Shown one piece after another: positions 49,420 to 57,720 of a stretch of 64,000 nt of DNA; position 1 is the stretch's first letter; each line of letters opens with the position of its first letter. Position numbers and translations under genes: made by a program. The notes beneath the pieces were generated by a model. The model made no database searches. It worked only from the letters and a program-made list of their open reading frames with translations, and had not been told where the DNA came from. This DNA comes from UMGS902 sp045538895 (GTDB lineage Bacteria; Bacillota; Clostridia; Oscillospirales; CAG-272), in assembly GCA_045538895.1 (NCBI GenBank), contig JAZQEH010000007.1:42880-106879 (forward strand). Direction: 5' to 3'.

Positions 49420-49850
49420 AATTCCTCTATCGTTATACGGCGACCGTCGCCGTTGTCTGTTTTTTCAATGGTAACGTTAACACGGTCACGAGGAAGTGCA
49501 AACGGAATGTTCTCGCTCCACTCGCAAATGAGATATCCCTGCTCGATGTAATCGTAGAAGCCTGTCGAATACAAATCATCGTCACCGTCTATGCGGTACA
49601 TGTCAAAATGGAACACCGGAACCGTGCCGCCACGGTACTCGTTAACAACAGTATATGTCGGACTCTTGACTCTTGCGTCGCAAACAGCCGAGGTAAAGCC
49701 ACGTGTAAAAGCGGTTTTGCCGACACCAAGGTCACCGTAAAGTGCAACAAACGCATGTTTACGCCCGTCATTCAAAAATTCTTCGGCAAGTGCTCTGCCG
49801 ATTTTCTCCGTTTCCTCTGCCGAAGCAGAAGCGAGTATCTTCTTGTCCAT
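49416..49850 (-). CDS. tsaE: tRNA threonylcarbamoyladenosine biosynthesis ATPase TsaE
   Basis: The 144-residue ATPase has Walker A GDLGVGKTAFTRGF, the family SPTYTVVNEY segment, and the acidic DMYRIDGDDDL plus ICEWSENI. It powers the t6A cycle with TsaB and TsaD. It is first in the run down to glmM. Confidence 0.97.
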   Translation of the reverse strand: MDKKILASASAEETEKIGRALAEEFLNDGRKHAFVALYGDLGVGKTAFTRGFTSAVCDARVKSPTYTVVNEYRGGTVPVFHFDMYRIDGDDDLYSTGFYDYIEQGYLICEWSENIPFALPRDRVNVTIEKTDNGDGRRITIEEL

Positions 49851-49874
49851 TTCACAACTCTCCGCAATTTATCT

Positions 49875-49902
49875 ATTATATAATATCATAATATATTGTA
49901 AA
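49875..49902 (-). promoter_or_regulatory. Probable promoter of tsaE-tsaB-rpiB-glmM
   Basis: On the minus strand TTTACA (49902-49897), a 16-bp spacer and a perfect TATAAT (49880-49875), 25 bases before the tsaE start. Confidence 0.65.
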
Positions 49903-49931
49903 TTGGAAGAGTTTTTAGAAAATAATACAAA

Positions 49932-49957
49932 AAAACCGTCGCAAAAACGACGGTTTT
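49932..49957 (-). terminator. Terminator of the zinc-ribbon membrane protein gene
   Basis: AAAACCGTCG (49932-49941) pairs perfectly with CGACGGTTTT (49948-49957), just after the stop codon of the minus-strand gene at 49963. Confidence 0.85.
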
Positions 49958-49962
49958 AAGAA

Positions 49963-50475
49963 TCAATGAAACAAATGTTTCCTTTTTTTGTAATAAATAA
50001 CGTGAAGCAATAAACCAATCACAGAAGGTATACTGTTAAGTATCGTTCTAGGAATTACAGTTAACATTTCATTGACGGCGTTTGAGATATCAATATGAAG
50101 CATAAACGGAGTCAATATTTCATATGCCATAAAAAGCGAAATGTTTATTATAAAAATAGCTATATGGCACTTAGGTCCTGTAACGGATAGTTTGAGCAAT
50201 TTCCGCCAAGTAATTACAATAAACACAGCAAGTGCTAGTTCAATGATTCCAAAAAAGATAGCTATGGGATTAAAGGGTTCAAAAAGCAGATATAATTCAC
50301 TAGTACCTCTACCGTTAGAAACAAATTTCCCACCTAAGAAGTATACAAAAGAACAAAAAAACGCGTACAGAGCCGAAAGCGGCAACCCAAAGTATACACA
50401 AAACTTATACCACTTCATAGGCATGCCTTTACATTTGCTTTCCTGTGTTTCACGGTTGCAATTCCGACAATCCAT
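49963..50475 (-). CDS. Zinc-finger-headed four-helix membrane protein, unknown function
   Basis: The 170-residue protein starts MDCRNCNRETQESKCKG, a short Cys-rich head that may bind zinc. Four predicted transmembrane helices follow (about residues 24-50, 70-90, 103-125 and 145-162) and a basic tail (YYKKRKHLFH). Start supported by AAGGAGATGG. The base composition is AT-rich compared with the ribosomal genes next door. No known family is recognised. Confidence 0.75.
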   Translation of the reverse strand: MDCRNCNRETQESKCKGMPMKWYKFCVYFGLPLSALYAFFCSFVYFLGGKFVSNGRGTSELYLLFEPFNPIAIFFGIIELALAVFIVITWRKLLKLSVTGPKCHIAIFIINISLFMAYEILTPFMLHIDISNAVNEMLTVIPRTILNSIPSVIGLLLHVIYYKKRKHLFH

Positions 50476-50509
50476 GTAACCATCTCCTTAACTTGTCTGT
50501 AGCAATAGC

Positions 50510-50539
50510 ATTGTACCATGAAATGTCATATTTTGTCAA
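50510..50539 (-). promoter_or_regulatory. Sigma-A promoter of the four-helix membrane protein gene
   Basis: On the minus strand a perfect TTGACA (50539-50534), an 18-bp spacer and TACAAT (50515-50510). Confidence 0.75.
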
Positions 50540-50609
50540 CAGATCACCCGCAACAGAAATTTTGATTTTTCGCTACACATATAATATTGAAAAATCTTTC
50601 AAAAAATCC

Positions 50610-50638
50610 TTGACAAATGTGCAAAAGCATGGTAAACT
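50610..50638 (+). promoter_or_regulatory. Sigma-A promoter of rpmG-secE-nusG-rplK-rplA
   Basis: A perfect TTGACA at 50610-50615, a 17-bp spacer and TAAACT at 50633-50638. Transcription should begin near 50645. Confidence 0.8.
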
Positions 50639-50644
50639 TATTCT

Positions 50645-50779
50645 ACCTCTGTGCAAGAGGTCTTTTTTGTGTGCCATTTTTCCTTCCGCACACAACCACA
50701 TGCACATTGAGGGAGGTACGAAGGCTTCGGGCTGTTTTTCACCGAAGTCAAACTTAAACTTACAGGAGGTGCCGATATA
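50645..50779 (+). promoter_or_regulatory. Structured leader of the rpmG operon
   Basis: Three hairpins follow the predicted transcription start: ACCTCT/AGAGGT with a T6 run (50645-50668), GTGTGC/GCACAC (about 50669-50694), and CTTCGG/CCGAAG (50725-50747). The first could terminate transcription. The 135-base leader may couple operon expression to a ribosomal protein or to growth; the regulator is not known. Confidence 0.6.
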
Positions 50780-50929
50780 ATGAGAGTTAAAATTACACTG
50801 GCATGCAGCGAGTGCAAGCAGAGAAACTACGAGACCAAGAAAAACAAGAAAAACGATCCCGACAGACTTGAAATGAACAAGTACTGCCGTTTCTGCAACA
50901 AGCACACTCTGCACAGAGAAACCAAGTAA
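50780..50929 (+). CDS. rpmG: 50S ribosomal protein L33, zinc-binding type
   Basis: The 49-residue protein MRVKITLACSECKQRNYET has two CxxC pairs (CSEC, CRFC), so it is the zinc-containing form. An ACAGGAGGTG site precedes it. It heads rpmG-secE-nusG, the standard order. Confidence 0.97.
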   Translation: MRVKITLACSECKQRNYETKKNKKNDPDRLEMNKYCRFCNKHTLHRETK

Positions 50930-50946
50930 TTACGGAGGAAAGAAAG

Positions 50947-51165
50947 ATGTCAGAAGTTACTAAGGAAAAGAAACCCAACCGCATCGCAAAATTCTTCCGC
51001 GACTACAAGAGCGAGCTCAAGAAGATCACTTGGTTCCCTTTTAAGAACACAAAGGCAAGCACCGCTTTGGTTATCGCTTTGGTTGTTGTACTTGCAGTTG
51101 TACTTGCAGTTCTTGACTGGGGTTCAAGCGCAGGAGTTTTCGGACTCAGAGATCTCTTTAACTGA
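50947..51165 (+). CDS. secE: Preprotein translocase subunit SecE
   Basis: The 72-residue membrane protein has an amphipathic segment (RIAKFFRDYKSELKKITWF) and one transmembrane helix (about 41-60), the short Gram-positive form of SecE. It stabilises the SecYEG channel. It sits between rpmG and nusG as usual. Confidence 0.96.
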   Translation: MSEVTKEKKPNRIAKFFRDYKSELKKITWFPFKNTKASTALVIALVVVLAVVLAVLDWGSSAGVFGLRDLFN

Positions 51166-51185
51166 TTCCTTTTCGGAGGTCAGAA

Positions 51186-51725
51186 ATGAGCGATATTAAC
51201 GAACTCGCGCGTCTCGGTCCCAGATGGTATGTTGCTCATACCTATTCCGGTTACGAGAACAAGGTAAAAACCAACCTCGAAAAAATCATCGAGAACAGAA
51301 ATCTCGGACACCTGATTTTTGATATCAGGATTCCTGTTGAAACCGTTATGGAAACTAACGCAGCAGGTGAAGAGAAGGAAACCGAGGCTAAACTGCTTCC
51401 CGGATACGTATTCGTTAAAATGATAATGAATGACGAGAGTTGGCATGTAGTCCGCAATATCCGTGGCGTTACAGGATTTGTAGGCCCCGGAAGTAAACCC
51501 GTTCCGCTGACGGAGGACGAGCTTGCAATTATGCAGGGCGAAACAACAAAGGCTTCTTTCAATGTAGGCGAAAACGTTCAGATCGTTCGCGGTACATTCG
51601 AGGGCTACAGCGGAAAAATTTACGACATTTCCGAGGATGGCGCATCGGTTACCATTTTGGTTAACACCGGCAAACGCGACATGCCCGTTAAGGTCGAAAT
51701 TAGCGATATTAAACTCGCAGATTAA
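51186..51725 (+). CDS. nusG: Transcription termination/antitermination protein NusG
   Basis: The 179-residue protein has the NGN domain (PRWYVAHTYSGYENKVKTNLEK, LLPGYVFVKMIM, VRGVTGFVGPGSKPVPL) and the KOW domain (VRGTFEGYSGKI). It links RNA polymerase to pausing and to the ribosome. A GGAGGTCAG site precedes it. Confidence 0.97.
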   Translation: MSDINELARLGPRWYVAHTYSGYENKVKTNLEKIIENRNLGHLIFDIRIPVETVMETNAAGEEKETEAKLLPGYVFVKMIMNDESWHVVRNIRGVTGFVGPGSKPVPLTEDELAIMQGETTKASFNVGENVQIVRGTFEGYSGKIYDISEDGASVTILVNTGKRDMPVKVEISDIKLAD

Positions 51726-51833
51726 CGTTTAGCTTTTTTCTAAAAAGCACTCCGTAGTTTACGGAGAAAAGTGGGAGAGGAAAAAATTCTTCTTAATTTC
51801 CTCGAGATAACCACATTTGGAGGTGCATTTAAA
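51726..51833 (+). promoter_or_regulatory. Leader between nusG and rplK
   Basis: The 108-base gap holds inverted repeats, including CTCCGTA/TACGGAG (about 51750-51766) and a weaker one near GAGGAAA/TTTCCTC. It may be the site of autogenous L1/L11 control. No promoter is evident. Confidence 0.35.
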
Positions 51834-52259
51834 ATGGCAAAGAAAATTACCGGTTACATTAAATTGCAGATTCCCGCAGGTAAGGCTACTCCTCAGCCTC
51901 CTATCGGTCCTGCTCTCGGTCAGTATGGTATTCCGATTCCTAACTTCACCAAGGAATTCAACGAAAGAACCAAGAACGACATGGGTCTTATCATCCCTGT
52001 TGTAATCACAGTTTACGCTGACCGTTCTTTCTCGTTCATCACTAAGACTCCCCCTGCAGCAGTTCTTATCAAGAAGGCTTGCGGTATCGAAACAGCTTCC
52101 GGTACTCCTAACAAGACCAAGGTTGCTTCTATCACCAAAGAGCAGATCCGTAAGATTGCTGAAACCAAGATGCCCGACCTTAATGCAAGCTCTGTTGAGA
52201 GTGCTATGAGCATGAGCGCAGGTACCGCACGCAGCATGGGCGTTACCGTTGTAGACTAA
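51834..52259 (+). CDS. rplK: 50S ribosomal protein L11
   Basis: The 141-residue protein starts MAKKITGYIKLQIPAGKATPQPPIGPALGQ, the L11 signature. The start follows a TTTGGAGGTG site; an in-frame ATG at 51771 was rejected for lacking one. It binds 23S rRNA at the GTPase centre. Confidence 0.98.
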   Translation: MAKKITGYIKLQIPAGKATPQPPIGPALGQYGIPIPNFTKEFNERTKNDMGLIIPVVITVYADRSFSFITKTPPAAVLIKKACGIETASGTPNKTKVASITKEQIRKIAETKMPDLNASSVESAMSMSAGTARSMGVTVVD

Positions 52260-52273
52260 GGAGGGTACCGAAC

Positions 52274-52963
52274 ATGACAGGAAAGAAGTATATAGAGAGT
52301 GCAAAACTCATCGAAAAGGCAAAACTCTATGATGCAGAAGAGGCTATTGCCCTCGTTTGCCAGACCGCAAAGGCAAAGTTCGACGAAACCGTTGAACTCC
52401 ATGTTCGCCTCGGCGTTGACTCCCGTCACGCAGACCAGCAGGTTCGTGGCGCTATCGTTCTCCCCAACGGTACAGGTAAGACTGTAAGAACCCTCGTTTT
52501 CGCAAAGGGTGACAAGGCTGACGCTGCTACCGCTGCAGGTGCTGACTACGTTGGTGCTGAAGATATGGTTCAGAAGATCACAACCGAAAACTGGTTCGAT
52601 TTCGTCGTTGTTATCGCTACTCCCGACATGATGGGCGTTATCGGCCGTCTCGGTAAGGTGCTCGGTCCTAAGGGCCTTATGCCTAACCCCAAGGCTGGTA
52701 CTGTTACTATGGACGTTGCTAAGGCTGTTGCTGAAGCAAAGGCAGGTAAGGTTGAGTACCGTCTTGACAAGACCAACATCATCCACTGCCCCATCGGCAA
52801 GGCATCCTTCGGTGCTGAAAAGCTCGGTGAGAACTTCGACGCTCTCATGGGTGCTATCATCAAGGCTAAGCCCGCTGCTGCAAAGGGTCAGTACATCAAG
52901 TCCTGCGTAGTTGCAACAACCATGGGCCCCGGCATCAAGGTTAACGCTGCAAAGCTTGGCTAA
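52274..52963 (+). CDS. rplA: 50S ribosomal protein L1
   Basis: The 229-residue protein has the L1 pattern (LHVRLGVDSRHADQQVRG, GPKGLMPNPKAGTVT, IHCPIGKASF). It binds 23S rRNA and probably represses rplK-rplA translation. It ends the operon. Confidence 0.98.
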   Translation: MTGKKYIESAKLIEKAKLYDAEEAIALVCQTAKAKFDETVELHVRLGVDSRHADQQVRGAIVLPNGTGKTVRTLVFAKGDKADAATAAGADYVGAEDMVQKITTENWFDFVVVIATPDMMGVIGRLGKVLGPKGLMPNPKAGTVTMDVAKAVAEAKAGKVEYRLDKTNIIHCPIGKASFGAEKLGENFDALMGAIIKAKPAAAKGQYIKSCVVATTMGPGIKVNAAKLG

Positions 52964-52976
52964 TTTAAATCAAATT

Positions 52977-53006
52977 AAAAAAGGAACTCGCATGAGTTCC
53001 TTTTTT
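52977..53006 (+). terminator. Terminator of the rpmG-rplA operon
   Basis: AAAAAAGGAACTC (52977-52989) pairs with GAGTTCCTTTTTT (52994-53006) around GCAT. Confidence 0.9.
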
Positions 53007-53024
53007 GTTTTTGCTATGATGATG

Positions 53025-53173
53025 TAAATTATTGTTTATGTAATGGGACGCACCAACCGTGGTAGGGGACGGCGCCTTCGACGTCCCGCATGAACAAAGG
53101 CGAAACGGGATGTCCAGGGGGCCATCCCCTACCGGTTTGTGGTTTCCCATTTGCTCTCATAAACAATAATTTA
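53025..53173. repeat. MITE-like dispersed repeat, copy D (core type 2)
   Basis: A 149-bp element with a perfect 14-bp terminal inverted repeat, TAAATTATTGTTTA (53025-53038) and TAAACAATAATTTA (53160-53173). The core is that of copy C with an internal length change. The right flank GTTACGGCTATGCAGAATGAAC closely matches the right flank of copy A. It begins the 435-bp gap before the helicase gene. Confidence 0.8.
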
Positions 53174-53206
53174 CGTTACGGCTATGCAGAATGAACCTTT
53201 GTAAAA

Positions 53207-53259
53207 GTCCTCGACGTGTTTTACCAAAACCGATGCGTTTCACGCATCGAGGCGAGGAC
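53207..53259. other. Three-way-junction-like inverted repeat structure
   Basis: An outer stem GTCCTCG (53207-53213) with CGAGGAC (53253-53259) encloses two hairpins: GTTTT-ACC-AAAAC (53218-53230) and CGATGCGT-TTC-ACGCATCG (53231-53249). It lies between convergent genes. Function unknown. Confidence 0.55.
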
Positions 53260-53307
53260 ATATAGCGTGAAACAAAAGTTAAACAGCTTGCAGGTAGTCA
53301 GACACGC

Positions 53308-53325
53308 GATAAACATTAATTTATC
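53308..53325. repeat. Isolated MITE-type terminal sequence
   Basis: GATAAACATTAATTTATC, the same end sequence found on copies A to F, stands alone here, next to the long palindrome at 53349. It may mark another element or a solo end. Confidence 0.55.
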
Positions 53326-53348
53326 TTTTCAAAGGTTTTTGAAAGGGG

Positions 53349-53384
53349 TGTGGGGATGCCTTTTTGCAAAAAGGCATCCCCACA
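53349..53384. terminator. Perfect 36-bp palindrome at the helicase 3' end
   Basis: The 18-bp arm TGTGGGGATGCCTTTTTG is followed without a spacer by its exact complement. It lies 15 bases beyond the helicase stop codon and may act as a terminator despite lacking an external T-run on the minus strand. Confidence 0.6.
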
Positions 53385-53398
53385 TTCTATTATTCGAT

Positions 53399-55789
53399 CT
53401 AACCCTTCCAGAAATTTTCAATTACCCTTTCAAGCGAACGGGTATCACCGACAAATTTTGCGGTGCGGAACTGATGCGGCATAAGCTCCTTATACATCGG
53501 CTCTGCATATCGCTCGTCAATAAACACAACAACTCCACGGTCGGTTTCGGTTCTTATAACTCTGCCTGCCGCCTGAAGCACTCGGTTAAAGCTAGGATAC
53601 GTATACGCATACTCCTTACCTGCCTCGTATTTGTTGTCATAATACTCACGCAGAACCTCGCTCTCGTCAGTGGGCTTTGTGAGTCCTACGCCTACAATTA
53701 TCGAGCCTATAAGACGGTCGCCAACAAGGTCAATACCCTCCGAATAGATGCCGCCAAGCACCGAAAAACCGACTAAAACCGAGCGATTGCCCGCCATAAA
53801 CGCATCAAGAAAACTGCGGCGTGCCTCCTCGGACATGGATTTTGCCTGCATAACCGTTTTTATATGCGGATACTTGTACTTGAACAAAGTCTGCACCTCG
53901 CTCATATATTCATACGAGGGGAAATAGACCATATAGTTACCGTCACGGCGGCTCACCGTGCTCATGATAGCATCCGCCACCGCACCTGCATTTTGTGAGC
54001 GGTACTGATACTTAACGCTGATTTTATCCATCATGCACACGCAAAGATTTGCTCGGTCATACGGACAATCGAGCTTGAGTTTTGCCGCATCCGAAGCACC
54101 GTAAAGAGAAGCATAATACTCAATCGGAGTCAGCGTTGCTGAGAAAAACACGGTTGCAACGCCTTTGGCGGTTTTCGCCTCAAGACGCTTTGACGGGTCA
54201 AGGCAAAGTATTTTGGTTATAACTTCGCTTCCAAAGACCGAAACGGTATGCACAAAGCACTCATCGAACATTTCAAGCGATGAAAGATATTTTTTAGCAT
54301 CCGAAACGATATCAAAAAGGCTGTCAGGCAGACTACCGCAAAGCGGTGAACGGATATACTTGTCCGCCGACTTTGTAAACGAAGCAAGCAGGTCATAAAA
54401 TGCCTTGTCAAAAGCATGCGAGGTAGTAAAACCGCGTGCGATTCCGTCATCATTTTCCTCAATCGTATCCGCACAGAGTTCACGCATACTGCTTATGTAA
54501 AACTCAACCGAAGCAAGGCTCTCGCATACCGGATTCTGCGGCAGGGTTTTCACCTCGTCAAGAAATTTGCGTATTTTGGAAAGGCGAAGCTCGGCTCCGA
54601 ACGAAGCCTTTGCACGTTCAAGCAGATTGTGCGCCTCGTCAAACAAGAATATATATTTCTGACCGTTCTTCTCGCAATCCCCGAAGTATCTGCGGAAGTG
54701 CGCAACCTCGTCAATGAGATAATTGTAGTCACAAATAACTATATCGCAATACTCGGTGAGGTCAAGCGAAAGCTCATACGGACAAACACTATGCTTGTTG
54801 GAAAACTCGCTTATCGTCGCCATATCAATTACTTTATGTGCCGTTACAATATCGGTAATCGCATCAGCAGTACGCTTATAATGCCCGTTTGCACGGGGAC
54901 ATTTTCCGGGAGTACACTTAAGCGGATCACGGATTTTCACGGGGCAAACACGTTCCTTTGCACTAACGTGCACCGCACGCACTCCCGTATTTTCCGAAAG
55001 TCTTTTTGCCGCCTCTATCGCCGCTATTGCGGTGGTGGTTTTTGAAGTAAAGTAAAAAACCTTGTCTACATAACCGCAGCCGAGTGCCTTGAGTGCAGGA
55101 AAAAGCGCCGCCATAGTCTTACCCGTACCCGTAGGGGCTTCGATAATAGCCCTTGTACCCATCTTTACCGCACGAAGCACCTCAACCATGAAATCTCTCT
55201 GCTGTGCACGCATTTCACGGTATGGGAATGTCATCTCTTTGGCCTCGGGAAGTCTTACGCAAACACGCTCTGCCTCAAGTGCAACAAACGGGCGATGCAG
55301 GTCAAGAATACGGTAAAAAGCCGCCGATATTTCCTGCTTTGTAAAGGTTTTTTCTATGTGCTTTACGTCGTTTTTATTGTGGTAAAAGCTGACAATAAAC
55401 GTAATATTGACAAGCATTTCGCTCTCGGCAACCATATGCGCAAGCGTTACCGCATTTCCGATAGCCTCTGCTGCCATATCCGCATTGATTTTAGAGGTAT
55501 AATCGTTAATAGCACGGTTGACAAACACAATCGTTTGTGTGCCCTGCTTTACCATGCCGTCGCAGACGCCGTCTATCATGTAAAAAACTCCGCCACGGCT
55601 CACCGTGCGGCTTAAAGCAACATCGGTTTTATATGCAAGCCCGTACTTTCTTTCAAAAAGTTCATTGAGCTTGCCACTATCGGGATAGATTCGTGCGCCA
55701 CGTACGTCTATGCTTGCATGGTTTACAACGGTGCGGCACAGTTCCTCCGCCGAAATATGCACTTTTTTCGTCGCCGCTTCAAATATCAT
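53399..55789 (-). CDS. DinG/XPD-like ATP-dependent DNA helicase
   Basis: The 796-residue SF2 helicase has an N-terminal about 180-residue domain (VNHASIDVRGARIYPDSGKL at the start) of the type often fused to clostridial DinG-like helicases, possibly nuclease-like. Walker A IEAPTGTGKTMA lies near residue 220. Iron-sulfur-type cysteines are in RVCPVK, KCTPGKC and VCPYEL (about 278-340). The DEAH box FLFDEAHNLLERA is near 383, and a late motif VLQAAGRVIRTETDRGVV. It probably unwinds structured or damaged DNA. It is a single-gene unit with an AAAGGAGGTG site. Confidence 0.9.
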   Translation of the reverse strand: MIFEAATKKVHISAEELCRTVVNHASIDVRGARIYPDSGKLNELFERKYGLAYKTDVALSRTVSRGGVFYMIDGVCDGMVKQGTQTIVFVNRAINDYTSKINADMAAEAIGNAVTLAHMVAESEMLVNITFIVSFYHNKNDVKHIEKTFTKQEISAAFYRILDLHRPFVALEAERVCVRLPEAKEMTFPYREMRAQQRDFMVEVLRAVKMGTRAIIEAPTGTGKTMAALFPALKALGCGYVDKVFYFTSKTTTAIAAIEAAKRLSENTGVRAVHVSAKERVCPVKIRDPLKCTPGKCPRANGHYKRTADAITDIVTAHKVIDMATISEFSNKHSVCPYELSLDLTEYCDIVICDYNYLIDEVAHFRRYFGDCEKNGQKYIFLFDEAHNLLERAKASFGAELRLSKIRKFLDEVKTLPQNPVCESLASVEFYISSMRELCADTIEENDDGIARGFTTSHAFDKAFYDLLASFTKSADKYIRSPLCGSLPDSLFDIVSDAKKYLSSLEMFDECFVHTVSVFGSEVITKILCLDPSKRLEAKTAKGVATVFFSATLTPIEYYASLYGASDAAKLKLDCPYDRANLCVCMMDKISVKYQYRSQNAGAVADAIMSTVSRRDGNYMVYFPSYEYMSEVQTLFKYKYPHIKTVMQAKSMSEEARRSFLDAFMAGNRSVLVGFSVLGGIYSEGIDLVGDRLIGSIIVGVGLTKPTDESEVLREYYDNKYEAGKEYAYTYPSFNRVLQAAGRVIRTETDRGVVVFIDERYAEPMYKELMPHQFRTAKFVGDTRSLERVIENFWKG

Positions 55790-55808
55790 CGCCGCACCTC
55801 CTTTAAGG

Positions 55809-55978
55809 TTAATGTATTTGTCAGAACCTTTTTAGGAAAGGTTCCGACACCTCCAAACCTTTTTGTAAAAAAAAATATTGTCTGTAGCCACGGCTACTTA
55901 TTAAATATTTTACAGTTTTTCTTTGGTTCTTTCTTCTTAAGAAAAAACGCCTTCGTTACTTCGCTAAACAATAATTTA
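55809..55978. repeat. MITE-like dispersed repeat, copy E (core type 3)
   Basis: The right end is TAAACAATAATTTA (55965-55978); the left end is worn (TTAATGTATT near 55809). The core carries GGAAAGGTTCCGACACCTCC, AGCCACGGCT and CTTTCTTCTTAAGAA, and is nearly identical in reverse complement to copy F at the right edge of the window. With the downstream promoter it fills the 310-bp gap between the helicase and MutS-like genes. Confidence 0.75.
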
Positions 55979-56030
55979 TCTTATATGGAGTTTTATTATA
56001 CTATATAATCAGTATAATTGCAAATATTTA

Positions 56031-56059
56031 TTGCAAAATAACAAAAAAATTGTTATACT
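56031..56059 (+). promoter_or_regulatory. Sigma-A-type promoter of the MutS-like to birA operon
   Basis: TTGCAA at 56031-56036, a 17-bp spacer and TATACT at 56054-56059, upstream of AAAGGAG and the ATG at 56098. Confidence 0.7.
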
Positions 56060-56097
56060 GTTTGTGTATACCTATTTGTTAAGAAAGGAGAACTGTT

Positions 56098-57720
56098 ATG
56101 GAAAATTTTACATTCAGCCTGCTCTATCCATCAAGCGAGTTGCGCAGAACGCATGCAGTGGCGGAAAACCGTCCGATCATTTCTGCCGAAACTGCCGAAA
56201 GTCTTGGGCTTTATGAGCTTATCAAGCTGAAAAACAGCTCTCTGTGTGAATACTTTACAATGAATGCCGAGGTAATTTCCTACCGTGCGGAAATCTTTGG
56301 CGATATGCTGGATATAAAGGAAATCGGTGAAACCTTTGTAAAGGTGCTGCCCGTGCTTGCAGACATCAGCGAACTGCGCAGAATGCAAAGCTCAAGCGAG
56401 CGTACCACCGATGAATACCTGCTCTCCCTCTCCGAAATCGAGCTTTACATTTCCGCAGTTGAGATTCTGCGTGACGGACTTCTGCCCGTGCAGAGTCAGG
56501 TAAAAAGCACCTCGCTCGCTTCCCTTTGCGATTACATAAAGCAGATTTCCGAAAGCGAATACTACCTTGAGCTTAACGAAAAACTCACCGAGCTTACCGA
56601 GCGTGTGCGTGACATCAAGAGCATCACCGTCGGTGTAAACCTTGACGCAACTCTGCAAGCCGAAAAATGCGGTGTGATTTCGATAAATCCAAAGCCTTTC
56701 AAGTCAGGCGACACCCTCGATAAGATTTTAAGAATGAGCTTCAAGAGCGACGAATACACTCTTATCGCTCCCTTGACCCCATTTTCAAAGAGTCAGAGTG
56801 ACAATCAGAAAACCGCAATGAGCCTTGCGATAAACTCCGCAATAGCAAACGTTTTCAAAAACTCGGTTCGCTCATGGAAAAAAATCGTACAGGAATACGT
56901 GCTTGACAACACAAACTTCTTAATCGAGGTCATGCCCGAAATCGAATTTGCGATCTGTGCGGTAAGACTCATGGAAACGCTGCTCGCAAAAGGGCTTCCC
57001 CTCTGCAAGCCTACGCTTTGCAGCGCCGAAGAAAATGTGTTTGAAGCGACAGGCATCTATAACCCTGCCGTGGCACTCGCCATTGACGGTGAAAGCGTTG
57101 AAAACGACTTCACATTCGACAAAAACGGCATGATTTACATTCTAACAGGCCCTAACCGTGGCGGTAAAAGCGTTATCACCTGTGCGGTAGGTCTTGCGGC
57201 GGCATTCTGCCAGCTTGGTATGCTTGTGCCTGCACGTGGGTTCAGATTCAGCCCTGCAAGCGGAATTTTCACACACTTCCCAACCGAAAGCGGTGACACC
57301 GTTGACAAGGGCAGACTCGGTGAAGAATGTGCAAGACTCAACGAAATTTTCGAGGTTTGCGACAAATCAGCTATAGTTCTGCTTGACGAATCGCTCTCTT
57401 CAACGGGTGCATATGAAGCATCATACATCGCCGCCGAAATTCTGCTCGGATTTTCAAAGGTTGGATGCCGCACTCTGTTCTCCACCCACCTTCATTCGCT
57501 TGCAGCAAGAGTTGACGAGCTGAATCAGCAAACCTATACGTTTGGCGGCAGCAAAATAGACACACTTGTTGCAAAAATCGCCGATGACGGCACACGCAGC
57601 TTCAAAATTCTGCGTACAAAGCCCGATGGCAAATCATACGCCAAGGACATCGCCGACAAATACGGCTTGTCCTTTGAAAAAATCTCCGATACAATAGAAA
57701 GAGGTAAGAAAAATGGATAA
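56098..57720 (+). CDS. MutS-family ATPase, short form without mismatch-recognition domain
   Basis: The 540-residue protein has an N-terminal helical region (1-330) with no recognisable MutS mismatch-binding domain, then a MutS/ABC-type ATPase (about 335-530): Walker A TGPNRGGKSVIT, Walker B IVLLDESLSSTGA, and the switch motif LFSTHLHSLAARVDE. It is probably a dimeric clamp-like ATPase acting on DNA or nucleoprotein, as in short stand-alone MutS relatives; its role is unknown. It starts a tight operon and overlaps the Lrp gene by 8 bases. Confidence 0.85.
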   Translation: MENFTFSLLYPSSELRRTHAVAENRPIISAETAESLGLYELIKLKNSSLCEYFTMNAEVISYRAEIFGDMLDIKEIGETFVKVLPVLADISELRRMQSSSERTTDEYLLSLSEIELYISAVEILRDGLLPVQSQVKSTSLASLCDYIKQISESEYYLELNEKLTELTERVRDIKSITVGVNLDATLQAEKCGVISINPKPFKSGDTLDKILRMSFKSDEYTLIAPLTPFSKSQSDNQKTAMSLAINSAIANVFKNSVRSWKKIVQEYVLDNTNFLIEVMPEIEFAICAVRLMETLLAKGLPLCKPTLCSAEENVFEATGIYNPAVALAIDGESVENDFTFDKNGMIYILTGPNRGGKSVITCAVGLAAAFCQLGMLVPARGFRFSPASGIFTHFPTESGDTVDKGRLGEECARLNEIFEVCDKSAIVLLDESLSSTGAYEASYIAAEILLGFSKVGCRTLFSTHLHSLAARVDELNQQTYTFGGSKIDTLVAKIADDGTRSFKILRTKPDGKSYAKDIADKYGLSFEKISDTIERGKKNG

